Counted from the first letter of the stretch, positions 1-6,979 are shown. The stretch is 7,220 nucleotides of DNA from Candidatus Poribacteria bacterium (GCA_003645735.1 QNBQ01000074.1:1-7220); one strand, 5' to 3'. Notes: generated by a model not told the origin, from the sequence alone. Numbers and translations: made by a program.

Positions 1-3
1 GAG

Positions 4-492
4 ATGTTTCTAAAGCTCGATCCTCACGCTTTAGCCGAATTTTTGAACTCCGACCCGTCCAAGCTCGAGTCTGAGCTCGAAAGCTCGGAATACAAAGACC
101 AGATCTCCCTGAGCCAGCTCCTCGACCTCCAAAAGGAGCTCAGGGAGCTCTTCATCGATCTGCTTGAAAGCGATGATCCCAAAAGAGCAAGGCAGATCCT
201 AAGCTCTAAGCTTCAAAAGTTCGAACACGGGGTTGAAATAGACCCGGAAACGAAGGAGGTATACACGGTCCTTCACGCCGAGGGGGTTTTGAACGACTTC
301 TGGCTCAGGCTGATAACTGATTTCCTCTACGACGGGCTCGGGTGGACCGGTAAGCTCGGGAGATGCCTGAACTGCGGCCTCTTCTTCGCGAAGAGGAAGG
401 CGAAGCAGAGATTTTGCAGGGAAAAATGCCGTTATGAATACAGAGACTCCAGGAAAAAGGCGAGAAGGGTTAAGGTGTGGAGGGGGTCATGA
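4..492 (+). CDS. CGNR-like treble-clef zinc-finger protein, first gene seen in the cas operon (5' end may be cut by the window)
   Basis: The protein is 162 aa if the ATG at 4 is the start. The reading frame is still open at base 1, so the true start may lie upstream. Residues 1-75 are acidic and look helical. Residues 85-120 form a hydrophobic stretch leading into the zinc site. Four cysteines follow: C121-x2-C124 and C138-x3-C142, with F127/F128 between the pairs and RFC before the second pair, then a strongly basic tail (residues 143-160). This layout (helical domain, C-x2-C, aromatic, R-F/W-C-x3-C, basic end) resembles CGNR zinc-finger proteins, but the terminal CGNR tetrad is replaced by KCRY. 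Nucleic-acid binding is inferred from the finger and the basic tail. The stop overlaps the cas6 start (ATGA), so the gene is probably co-transcribed and translationally coupled with cas6. It could be an operon regulator, an accessory factor, or unrelated to CRISPR function. Confidence 0.75.
   Translation: MFLKLDPHALAEFLNSDPSKLESELESSEYKDQISLSQLLDLQKELRELFIDLLESDDPKRARQILSSKLQKFEHGVEIDPETKEVYTVLHAEGVLNDFWLRLITDFLYDGLGWTGKLGRCLNCGLFFAKRKAKQRFCREKCRYEYRDSRKKARRVKVWRGS
479..483 (+). promoter_or_regulatory. Ribosome binding site that fixes the cas6 start
   Basis: GGAGG ends five bases before the ATG at 489. It lies inside the last codons of the upstream gene. An in-frame ATG at 477 precedes it and would put the site inside the gene, so 489 is the better start. 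Confidence 0.7.
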
Positions 493-1187
493 GGTTTGCT
501 ATCTTCTACACCCTCTCAAAGCCCTTCCTTCCGAGGGATTACAGGAGGGGCTTTATATCGCTGATAAAAGAGGCGATAAAGAGGGCTAACCCTCAGCTTT
601 TCGAAAGCTACTATTCGACCTTGCATGTTTTGAAACCCTTCACCTTCTCCGTCTACTTCCCGGGCCTGGTAGGAGAGGAGGGGGATAAGTTCAACGTCGG
701 CGACAGGGCGATCCTAAACTTCTCCACCTCCTCATATGAGGTAGGGACCTATGTTTACAACGGGCTCCTGGAGCTTCGATCGTTTCCCCTTTTCGACAAC
801 GAGCTGAAGCTATCGCACATCGAGCTGAGGAGGACGGCGGATATCAAAGGGGATAAAGCCGTCTTCAAAACCCTCTCCCCTGTTCTCGTCAACACGAAGG
901 GGAAACGCGACTGGTATCTGCTGCCGGGGCAGGAGGGGTTCGAGGAAGGCCTGCGGTTCTCCGTCAGGGAGATATCCCGCGTCTTTTTGGGGATAGAGGA
1001 TGTCCGAATCGATTTCAAGCCCATAAGCATCAGGCGGAAGGTGGCGAGGCATTACAACATGGACAGACAGGGTTTCGTGGGCGTTTTCGAGCTGAGCGGA
1101 CCACCTCGGGTTCTCGATCTGATCTACCATGTAGGCTTAGGGGTTTGTCGAAGTCAGGGGTTCGGGATGTTGGAGGTGCTGAGATGA
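489..1187 (+). CDS. cas6: Cas6 CRISPR pre-crRNA endoribonuclease
   Basis: Cas6 cuts the array transcript within each repeat, making crRNAs with a short repeat-derived 5' handle. The product is 232 aa, normal for the family. It begins MRFAIFYTLSK, the first ferredoxin-like strand. It carries the conserved KPFTFSVYFPG stretch (residues 49-59), the SPVLV segment (130-134), and the diagnostic C-terminal glycine-rich loop G216-L-G-V-C-R-S-Q-G-F-G226. H46, just before the KPFTFS stretch, is a plausible catalytic histidine, but Cas6 active sites vary and this is inferred. The start at 489 is preferred over an in-frame ATG at 477 because GGAGG lies between them. The start overlaps the zinc-finger stop, and the stop (TGA 1185-1187) overlaps the cas8 start. 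Its likely substrate is the hairpin repeat at 7059 onward. Confidence 0.95.
   Translation: MRFAIFYTLSKPFLPRDYRRGFISLIKEAIKRANPQLFESYYSTLHVLKPFTFSVYFPGLVGEEGDKFNVGDRAILNFSTSSYEVGTYVYNGLLELRSFPLFDNELKLSHIELRRTADIKGDKAVFKTLSPVLVNTKGKRDWYLLPGQEGFEEGLRFSVREISRVFLGIEDVRIDFKPISIRRKVARHYNMDRQGFVGVFELSGPPRVLDLIYHVGLGVCRSQGFGMLEVLR
1172..1178 (+). promoter_or_regulatory. Ribosome binding site that fixes the cas8 start
   Basis: GGAGGTG, a seven-base match to the anti-Shine-Dalgarno complement, ends five bases before the ATG at 1184. An alternative in-frame ATG at 1145 lies deep inside cas6 and lacks such a site. Confidence 0.7.
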
Positions 1188-2875
1188 GACTCGTGCCCAG
1201 CAACTGGCTTTACAACGCGGGATTGGTGGGGTTTCTCAGGATCCTTCGATCGAAGGGGATCGATGTAAGCTCCCGCCTAGAAGGAGGCGCTTTCGAGCTA
1301 GAGGCCGAGGATCTGGAGGGCTTTGCCGATGCGTATTTCAACCATATCATACGAACGGCTCCGGAGGGATTCCTCCTGCCACGAAGGAAGCTGGGATCCA
1401 GAGAACTTAAGCTCTTAGACAAGGCGGGTGTGAACTACGATGAGCTGAGGAATCATCACCTCGAGCGGTTGAGGGAGAAATTAAACAAGCTCCCGTCTGA
1501 TTGCAAAGCTGAGGAAGCGGAGGAGGTGGTGAGGGAAGCAGCGGTCAGCTTCGCGGATAAGATCTCGGAGAGCCTAACGAACGACCCCGCTGCCCAGAGA
1601 GCAGCTGGTAAATTGAGGGATAAGATAATCAAGAGATGCATGGATAAACTGGAAAAGCAAAAATACGCCGTTGATCTCCTCAAGCCCTTTTATCTCAACA
1701 AGAAAATAGTAGGCAACTATTCCCTAGGCGGGAGGGAGACACGTCTCCAAGGGTTCGAAAGGGAATACGTCATCCCGGCGAGGGAGAGATTAAGGACATC
1801 AGGCTCACCTGCGAATGGGGTGCGCTGCAAACTTTGCTGTCTTTTCCCGGGAAGGAGGAGCTTTAGCGAAGGAATGTTCAGCATAACAGGCGTTTCAGAG
1901 ACCAAATTCCCGAACTTCTTCTACAACCTCACCCCTGACTTTTACATCTGCGAGGTGTGCGAGCTCATACTGCTCTGCGCCTGGGCCGGTTTCAACAGGA
2001 TCCCATTTGCCCTCCGCTCCGGCCCCCAGGATACGGAATATATCTTCGTTAACCTCCCCTCGCTGCCCCTCCTCTTCGAGGAGAACGAGGCGCTCAGAAA
2101 GTTCTACCAGATACCTCAAACCGTCCAGAACACGGCCTATGAGATTGTGATGGAGGATCTGTTCCTGAAGGAGCGGGAGAAAAAGGGCGAATGGGTGTTG
2201 CAGAACGTGCTCTTCGTGGAGATAAGGCCCTCCATGAGGAAGGACAGGGATAAGCCGATCTTCAAGTATTTCCACATCGGGAGGGATATAGCCAGGCTTT
2301 TCATAGATAAAGTGGCTATAGAGAGTATCCGTCGTGTGTATGGAAGCCTTTTCATTTCAAATCAGACGATAAACCTGAGGCGTGAGGCAGTAAAACGGTT
2401 TGTGGAGGGGGACCAAGTTTACGATCTAATCTATCAGGTGCTCCGACAGAACGTCGATCCGGGAACGAGGGGTAATTCGAACCTGCCTCCCTTGAAATCC
2501 GCCTTTGAGCTCAGCCTCCTCCACAGCATTCGGCGTGTGATATGGGAGGGATATAGAAAAGGGTTAAGGAGGGAGGCCATGGAATCGAGGCAAGTTTATG
2601 AGATCTTGAGTAAATTCTACGAGATGGGCGCCTCCCTGGGGAAAGAGATCGATCTGGAGAGACGCCTGAGGATGTCCTATCGCCTCCTCTCTGCTGTGAG
2701 AAGCGGCAGGAGGGAGGAGTTCTACGAGATGATGATGATGAAGCTGTTCATCGACATGCAGAAACCCATCCCCCAGGACCTCCTCAGCCTGCTCAATCCA
2801 GCCGATCCGATAGAGTTCGAGTCCAAGGCATATGCCCTCCTGTCGGGGTTTCTGGGGGAAGAAAAGGAGGGATGA
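1184..2875 (+). CDS. cas8b1: Type I-B Cascade large subunit Cas8b1/Cst1
   Basis: This is the large subunit of the I-B Cascade complex. In this role Cas8 recognises the PAM and helps recruit Cas3. The product is 563 aa. The N terminus (VPSNWLYNAGLVGFLRIL, residues 4-21) matches the opening typical of Cst1. The central zinc-binding signature of the CXXC-CXXC family is clear: C215-K-L-C218 and C256-E-V-C259, followed by a hydrophobic run (LILLCAWAGF, 261-270). The C-terminal ~100 residues are helical and end in the ALLSGFLGEE stretch expected of a fused small-subunit region. The start at 1184 gives an ATGA overlap with cas6. The stop lies one base before the cas7 start. The last 98 codons probably also encode Cas11b from an internal start. 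Cas8 proteins diverge fast, so family assignment rests on the N terminus, the zinc motif and the position between cas6 and cas7. Confidence 0.93.
   Translation: MRLVPSNWLYNAGLVGFLRILRSKGIDVSSRLEGGAFELEAEDLEGFADAYFNHIIRTAPEGFLLPRRKLGSRELKLLDKAGVNYDELRNHHLERLREKLNKLPSDCKAEEAEEVVREAAVSFADKISESLTNDPAAQRAAGKLRDKIIKRCMDKLEKQKYAVDLLKPFYLNKKIVGNYSLGGRETRLQGFEREYVIPARERLRTSGSPANGVRCKLCCLFPGRRSFSEGMFSITGVSETKFPNFFYNLTPDFYICEVCELILLCAWAGFNRIPFALRSGPQDTEYIFVNLPSLPLLFEENEALRKFYQIPQTVQNTAYEIVMEDLFLKEREKKGEWVLQNVLFVEIRPSMRKDRDKPIFKYFHIGRDIARLFIDKVAIESIRRVYGSLFISNQTINLRREAVKRFVEGDQVYDLIYQVLRQNVDPGTRGNSNLPPLKSAFELSLLHSIRRVIWEGYRKGLRREAMESRQVYEILSKFYEMGASLGKEIDLERRLRMSYRLLSAVRSGRREEFYEMMMMKLFIDMQKPIPQDLLSLLNPADPIEFESKAYALLSGFLGEEKEG
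2565..2572 (+). promoter_or_regulatory. Strong internal ribosome binding site within cas8
   Basis: TAAGGAGG is an eight-base match to the complement of the usual 16S 3' end, with six bases before the in-frame ATG at 2579. No annotated start in the window has a longer match. The caveat is that the site is made of arginine codons AGG-AGG, which are common in these genes, so chance matches occur. Confidence 0.6.
2579..2875 (+). CDS. cas11b: Predicted Cas11b small subunit from internal translation of cas8
   Basis: In several type I systems, including I-B, the Cascade small subunit is made from an internal start near the 3' end of cas8. It then lines the belly of the complex and stabilises crRNA and target DNA. 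Here an in-frame ATG (codon 466 of cas8) sits six bases behind TAAGGAGG and would give a 98-aa protein, a size plausible for a Cas11. The sequence looks all-helical: an opening YEILSKFYEMGASLGKEID, a middle helix with a run of four methionines (residues 51-54), and the closing AYALLSGFLGEE. The window has no separate small-subunit gene, so an internal product fills an otherwise missing role. It shares the cas8 stop. The site and frame are seen directly; translation from it is inferred. Confidence 0.6.
   Translation: MESRQVYEILSKFYEMGASLGKEIDLERRLRMSYRLLSAVRSGRREEFYEMMMMKLFIDMQKPIPQDLLSLLNPADPIEFESKAYALLSGFLGEEKEG
2864..2870 (+). promoter_or_regulatory. Ribosome binding site that fixes the cas7 start
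   Basis: AAGGAGG ends six bases before the ATG at 2877, within the last codons of cas8. It excludes the longer in-frame start at 2832, whose first 15 residues do not resemble Cas7. Confidence 0.7.
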
Positions 2876-2876
2876 T

Positions 2877-3941
2877 ATGAGCAAGGGTTTGACGTTCACA
2901 GTCGTATTTGAGGCCCAATCGCTCAACTATGACGAGGGGTTCGGTAATCTGAGCGTTTTGAAAAAGCTTAGGCGGGGCAGCGGAGAGGTCTTCACCTTCA
3001 TGTCCCGCCAATCGCTGCGCTACACCATCTTCAACCAAGGGGTGCATCAGTTTGGATGGAGGCCGTCCGATGTCGAGTTAGCCGGTGAGAGGGGAAAACA
3101 GGTTGTCCAGCACAGATCGGACATCACTAAGAGTGAGGAGGTTGACCTGTTCGGCTATATGAAGACAAACATCAATCCTGAAGATTTAACTCCTGAGCTC
3201 GAGGGTTTAAAGGGCACCTTCACACTCACGCGGAGAGCTCCTGTGAGAATCACGCCCGCCATCTCACTCGAACCCTTCCTCAGCGACGTCGAGATGCTGA
3301 CCAACAAATACCAGACAGATAAAATACACGCCCAGCCGAACATCGCCAACATGGAGCATCACAGATCGCTCTACCGCTACACAGTTGTTATCGAGCTTAA
3401 CCGCATCGGAAGCGAAAGGGATTCTCATGTTCAGTTTAATCCGCCGGAGAAAGAGAAGCCCAAAGAGGAGGAGCTGAAGAAGATAATAGGGAAGGCAAAA
3501 GAAAAGCTTTGCGGTATTGAGTTGAATGAGGAGGAAAAATGCCGTCGCGTGCAGCAGTTCCTTGAGATCATCAAAACGCTCCACCGATCGATAAGGGGAA
3601 GGGAGGAGTCGCTCAGCCCCCTTTTCATCATCGGAGGGCTATACGATTGCCAGCATCCCTTCTTCATCAACGCCATCAGCCTGAGCTACAAACAGGGGAA
3701 GCCCTTCATCGAGCTCGACCCGATCAAGGAGATCCTCGAGTCGAAATACGCTTACGGCCCGGAGATGAAGGAGAAAACGGTTAAAGAGGACACCTACATC
3801 GGCATCCGGAGCGGCTACTTCGCCAATTCTATCAGGTGCTTCAAGGAGCTCTTCGGAGAAGATGGAAGGGTGCTGTCACCCGAGGGGATGATAGACAAGC
3901 TCAAGGAGGAAGTGGGAAAGTTCTTCAGGGGTGAAAGATGA
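2877..3941 (+). CDS. cas7: Type I-B Cascade backbone subunit Cas7/Cst2 (DevR family)
   Basis: Cas7 polymerises along the crRNA spacer to form the Cascade backbone. The product is 354 aa. It starts MSKGLTFTVVFEAQSLNYDEG, typical of the Cst2/DevR group, and has the SRQSLRYTIF segment (residues 43-52). The DLFGYM motif (90-95) is a hallmark of this family. It is followed by RRAPVRITPAISLEPF (119-134) and a second core block MEHHRSLYRYTVVIELNRIG (159-178). Residues 188-215 are lysine/glutamate-rich and probably form an exposed charged insertion. The start is one base after the cas8 stop, and the stop overlaps the cas5 start as ATGA, so translation is probably coupled. I see no break or missing core segment. 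Confidence 0.95.
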   Translation: MSKGLTFTVVFEAQSLNYDEGFGNLSVLKKLRRGSGEVFTFMSRQSLRYTIFNQGVHQFGWRPSDVELAGERGKQVVQHRSDITKSEEVDLFGYMKTNINPEDLTPELEGLKGTFTLTRRAPVRITPAISLEPFLSDVEMLTNKYQTDKIHAQPNIANMEHHRSLYRYTVVIELNRIGSERDSHVQFNPPEKEKPKEEELKKIIGKAKEKLCGIELNEEEKCRRVQQFLEIIKTLHRSIRGREESLSPLFIIGGLYDCQHPFFINAISLSYKQGKPFIELDPIKEILESKYAYGPEMKEKTVKEDTYIGIRSGYFANSIRCFKELFGEDGRVLSPEGMIDKLKEEVGKFFRGER

Positions 3942-4618
3942 AGGTCTTGAAGGTCGAGCTCTATCAGGAGACAGCCGTATACCGAAACCCGGTCACAATG
4001 GAGGTCGTGGAGAGCTTCCCGCTTCCCCCTCCATCGACCGTGCTCGGGCTGGTCTTCTCCCTGCTCGGCAGACCAGAGCAACTTCCGAAGATGAACATAA
4101 GCATTCAAGGGAATTACGGAGGGCTTTTCCGCGATTACCAGCTCTACGTGAAGTTCGGCTCGGATCGCCCCTATCCGATAGTTGTCTATAACCTATACGA
4201 TGTCAACCTGACGCTCCATTTCTCAGGGGATGACCAGACGCTGGACATGCTCCGACGCGGTTTCGAGGACCCTCCCTACTACCTCTACCTCGGTCGGGCG
4301 GAGGATATCGTATTGGTGAAGAAGGTTCGTTTCTGCGAGGTGAGGGAGGAGGAGAGGGAATACGACGAGCTATCCAAGGGCGCCTACATCCCCTCCGAGC
4401 TCTGCGATAAGCTGAACCTCCAGGGCGTGCTCTATCGGTTGCCGACGCTTTGCAGATTCGTCCCGATCTCGGGGGGAAAAGTGATCCGTGACTTCAACTG
4501 GGTGGATTACCGGTTCGTGGAGGCCGGATCTTGGCTTGAATCCAGGCAACCCCTCAAGCTCCCAGTAGACGATGAGGGGGATTACGTATGGTGGTGTATG
4601 CCAGATCCCGGCCGCTAG
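3938..4618 (+). CDS. cas5: Type I-B Cascade subunit Cas5 (Cas5t type)
   Basis: Cas5 caps the 5' handle of the crRNA and joins Cas7 to Cas8. The product is 226 aa, normal for a I-B Cas5. It opens with the ferredoxin-like strand MKVLKVELYQETAVYR and carries the family signature FPLPPPSTVLGLVFSLLG (residues 27-44). A second conserved stretch, YYLYLGRAEDIV, lies at 114-125. The C-terminal part (180-226) is less conserved and ends in WWCMPDPGR, encoded in the stretch that overlaps cas3. A short AGGGGTGA lies just before the ATG, which overlaps the cas7 stop. No catalytic role is expected, because Cas6 is present to process the transcript. Confidence 0.93.
   Translation: MKVLKVELYQETAVYRNPVTMEVVESFPLPPPSTVLGLVFSLLGRPEQLPKMNISIQGNYGGLFRDYQLYVKFGSDRPYPIVVYNLYDVNLTLHFSGDDQTLDMLRRGFEDPPYYLYLGRAEDIVLVKKVRFCEVREEEREYDELSKGAYIPSELCDKLNLQGVLYRLPTLCRFVPISGGKVIRDFNWVDYRFVEAGSWLESRQPLKLPVDDEGDYVWWCMPDPGR
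4575..4580 (+). promoter_or_regulatory. Ribosome binding site for cas3 inside the cas5 end
   Basis: AGGGGG lies seven bases before the ATG at 4588 and within cas5 coding sequence. GTG codons at 4591 and 4594 are alternative starts that would share this site and change the protein by one or two residues. Confidence 0.55.
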
Positions 4619-6819
4619 AGACGCTGGCGGATCACATAGGAAGGCTGCTGGAGGGGCTGAGGGAGATGAGGACGGCCTATGGGGAGGCGATCCTGAGGAG
4701 GGTCCCCGAGGCCTATCGCCCGCTTTTTTGGGAGGCGTTGGAGCTGATCGTCAAATGTCACGACCTCGGCAAGATCACCTCCCATTTCCAGAACCTGATC
4801 CGGAGGTCTATCGGCGAGCCGAGGATCCCCGAGCCGGACGTCCCCCGGGTTCCCCACGGCCTCCTCTCCCCGGCCTTCATCCAGCCCCTCGTGGAGGGAA
4901 TGCCGGAGGAAATCCAACGGGCGATCTATCAGGCGATCGCCTTCCACCATCCCTGCAGGGCCGATGATTACATCTATCGATGGAGGGAGGTGAGGGAGGC
5001 GATCGAAGAGGAGCTAGCCCTCGTCTGGGAGGAGCGATTATCCGACGTGATCTCCAAGTTCTCGCTCGATCTGGGCGTCCCGAAGCCGAATTACAGGTGG
5101 CTCCTAACACCTCCTATCTCCCCAAGGGAGGGGGATCTTTATCGGCTTTATGTGCCCATCAAGGGGCTGTTGCACAGGCTGGATCACTCCGCCTCCGCCC
5201 ACCTGCCCGCGGAGGAAAAGCCTATCCCCGATCCAGCCGATCGGATCACTAACTACCTCCTCGGGAAGGGGATCCCGGAGGAATCCATCTGGCAGAGGGA
5301 GCTCGCCTCGGAGCTCTCCTCCAGGAACGTTGTCCTGATTGCCAGCACGGGCATAGGCAAGACGGAGTTCGCCCTCTATTGGCTCGGGGAGGGGAAGGGA
5401 TTCTACGTCCTGCCAGTCCGCACATCGGTCAACGCCATGTTCGACCGGCTGAGGGAGACCTTCAGGGCCAAGGACAGGGTAGGCTTGCTCCACAGCGATT
5501 CATATTTCTACCTCCTCTCCCGCGAGAGGAGCGAGGAGCTCCTCCTGAGCGTCCGGAGGGTCGATGAGGCGAGGCAACTCTCGATGCCGTTAACTGTCTC
5601 GACGGCGGATCAGCTCTTCCCAGCCGTCTTCAAATACGGCGGATATGAGAAGATCTACGCCACCCTCGCCTACTCCAAGGTCATCGTCGATGAGATCCAA
5701 TCCTACGACCCCGAGATAACGGCCGCCATATTGAAGGGGCTGGCCGAGATAGCTGAGATGGGAGGGCTTTTCTGCATCGTCACGGCGACGCTGCCGGGGA
5801 TCTATAGGGAGTATCTGGAGGAAAAGGTTCAAAACCTGAAGGTGCTGCCGCCCAGGTATCACAGGGCGAGGAAACACAAGGTGAAGATAGAGGGGGCTCC
5901 GATCGATTCCGAGGAAGGCCTTTCGAGGATAGTTAAGCTTCAGGATGAATACGGGAAGGTGCTGGTCATCGTCAACACCGTTAGAAAAGCTCAGGCGCTC
6001 TACCGCAAGCTAAGGGAGTTCAAGCCCGATCTCCCTCTGTCGCTGCTACACTCCGGCTTCATCTACAGGGACAGGCGGTGCAAGGAGGCTCAGATACTGG
6101 ACAGAAATGCTAGAGGGATCTGGATCACGACCCAATTGGCCGAGGTCTCGCTTAACATCGATTTCCCCGTCCTGCTGACGGAGATCGCCACCGTTGACTC
6201 GCTGATCCAGAGGATGGGCCGCGTCCTCCGGTTCATCGAGCCCGATTTCGCCTACGACGGCCCGCCGAACGTCTTCATCTATGAGGAGGCCTCGGGGATA
6301 GGGACCGTCTACGATGAGGAGATCGTTCAAAAGACGAGGGAGGTTCTGAGGGAGGTGGAGGGGATCCCTCTGGAGGAGGAACGAAAGGCGGAGCTCATCG
6401 AGCGGATATTCAACCCTTCCTCGCTTGAGGGAACAAGATATTACATGAGGTTCCGGAAATCACTTAAGCTGCTGGAGCTTTTGGAGAATAACCCCGGCTT
6501 AGCGGAGACCAAAGGGGAAGCACAGCGCCTCTTCAGGCGGATGAGCAATATCACCGTCATCCCCGCGGTTGTCTACGAACAGCACAGGGATGAGATCGAA
6601 AGGGCGCTCGATGCCCTGGAGGATAAAAAAGCCGATCGCCTCACCAAGATTCGAGCGCTTTTCACGCTCAGGGAGTTCTCCGTCTCGATACCCGCATCTA
6701 AGGTTAAAAAAGAGGACTTGGGCAATATCCCAAGAAGAGAGGACCTGTTCCTAGTGGAGATAGGCTATGATCCCCAGATAGGCTTGGAGCTGTCAACCCG
6801 CATCGGTGATGATTTCTGA
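4588..6819 (+). CDS. cas3: Cas3 HD nuclease-helicase
   Basis: Cas3 is recruited by target-bound Cascade. It unwinds DNA 3' to 5' and degrades it through its HD nuclease. The product is 743 aa, full length for a I-B Cas3 with a fused N-terminal HD domain. The HD metal-ligand residues all appear present: H16, H58-D59 (in HDLGK), H90, H120-H121, and D199 in RLDHSAS. The superfamily 2 helicase motifs follow in order: Walker A STGIGKT (253-259), DEIQ (368-371), TATLP (399-403), TTQLAEVSLNID (514-525), and QRMGRVLR (541-548). Motif V has N523 where many Cas3 proteins have Asp, probably a tolerated change. The C-terminal third (about 600-743) is charged and less conserved. The gene overlaps cas5 by 31 nt and is the last cas gene before the leader. 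I see no truncation or frameshift, so it is predicted active. Confidence 0.96.
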   Translation: MVVYARSRPLETLADHIGRLLEGLREMRTAYGEAILRRVPEAYRPLFWEALELIVKCHDLGKITSHFQNLIRRSIGEPRIPEPDVPRVPHGLLSPAFIQPLVEGMPEEIQRAIYQAIAFHHPCRADDYIYRWREVREAIEEELALVWEERLSDVISKFSLDLGVPKPNYRWLLTPPISPREGDLYRLYVPIKGLLHRLDHSASAHLPAEEKPIPDPADRITNYLLGKGIPEESIWQRELASELSSRNVVLIASTGIGKTEFALYWLGEGKGFYVLPVRTSVNAMFDRLRETFRAKDRVGLLHSDSYFYLLSRERSEELLLSVRRVDEARQLSMPLTVSTADQLFPAVFKYGGYEKIYATLAYSKVIVDEIQSYDPEITAAILKGLAEIAEMGGLFCIVTATLPGIYREYLEEKVQNLKVLPPRYHRARKHKVKIEGAPIDSEEGLSRIVKLQDEYGKVLVIVNTVRKAQALYRKLREFKPDLPLSLLHSGFIYRDRRCKEAQILDRNARGIWITTQLAEVSLNIDFPVLLTEIATVDSLIQRMGRVLRFIEPDFAYDGPPNVFIYEEASGIGTVYDEEIVQKTREVLREVEGIPLEEERKAELIERIFNPSSLEGTRYYMRFRKSLKLLELLENNPGLAETKGEAQRLFRRMSNITVIPAVVYEQHRDEIERALDALEDKKADRLTKIRALFTLREFSVSIPASKVKKEDLGNIPRREDLFLVEIGYDPQIGLELSTRIGDDF

Positions 6820-6820
6820 T

Positions 6821-6839
6821 GCCGTCGATGAGGCCTAGG
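6821..6839 (+). repeat. Leader element copy A: GCCGTCGAT, 4-nt gap, CCTAGG
   Basis: GCCGTCGAT (6821-6829) and CCTAGG (6834-6839) begin two bases after the cas3 stop. The same two words recur in the same order at 6935-6951. CCTAGG is itself palindromic. This could be one of two binding sites for a leader-acting protein. Confidence 0.55.
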
Positions 6840-6934
6840 ACAGGTGATGGAGGGGGAGAAAATCCACACTTGAGAGGTAGGAATTAATGGGGGAAACGCT
6901 TGTGATGACTTGGATTTTAATCCATCAACCCTCA

Positions 6935-6951
6935 GCCGTCGATCCCCTAGG
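6935..6951 (+). repeat. Leader element copy B: GCCGTCGAT, 2-nt gap, CCTAGG
   Basis: GCCGTCGAT (6935-6943) is followed by CCTAGG (6946-6951), the latter inside the 10-bp palindrome CCCCTAGGGG (6944-6953). Starts of copies A and B are 114 bp apart. The gap differs by two bases (four against two). Confidence 0.55.
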
Positions 6952-6979
6952 GGTTTGGGCTCTACCGGAGGTCGACGGC
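6935..6979. repeat. Inverted repeat GCCGTCGA / TCGACGGC in the leader
   Basis: GCCGTCGA (6935-6942) and TCGACGGC (6972-6979) are perfect 8-bp inverted arms separated by 29 nt. The right arm is a third copy of the leader word, on the opposite strand. It could form a stem or be a pair of facing protein sites. There is no T-run after it, so it is not a classical terminator. Confidence 0.5.

Noticed and set aside
14..210. Frequent AGCTC words in the first gene, suggesting a short tandem repeat
   Set aside because: Spacing is irregular and the words follow from Leu (CTC) and Glu/Ser codon preference; the same words occur in later genes.
1895..2275. Long minus-strand open frames inside cas8, cas7 and cas3 (for example 1895-2275, 3264-3584, 4615-4950, 5104-5493)
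   Set aside because: All are antisense to well-supported cas genes, lack convincing ribosome sites and show no recognisable domain.
2728..2746. Run of ATG codons (four methionines) near the cas8 3' end as possible further internal starts, behind GGAGG-like sequence
   Set aside because: Spacing from the purine-rich stretch is too long and the product would be only about 48 aa; the start at 2579 is far better placed. The run is simply a codon repeat.
3931..4191. An 86-aa frame starting just before cas5
   Set aside because: It is out of frame with cas5, whose family signature is unmistakable in the frame starting at 3938.
4572..4967. Open frames overlapping the start of cas3 on the + strand, and another at 4980-5252
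   Set aside because: They lie in alternate frames of clear cas3 coding sequence, with proline/arginine/glycine-rich translations typical of GC-biased shadow frames.
6820..6900. A transcription terminator after cas3
   Set aside because: No stable hairpin followed by a T-run is visible; short palindromes here (for example CCTAGG) are too small to support the call.
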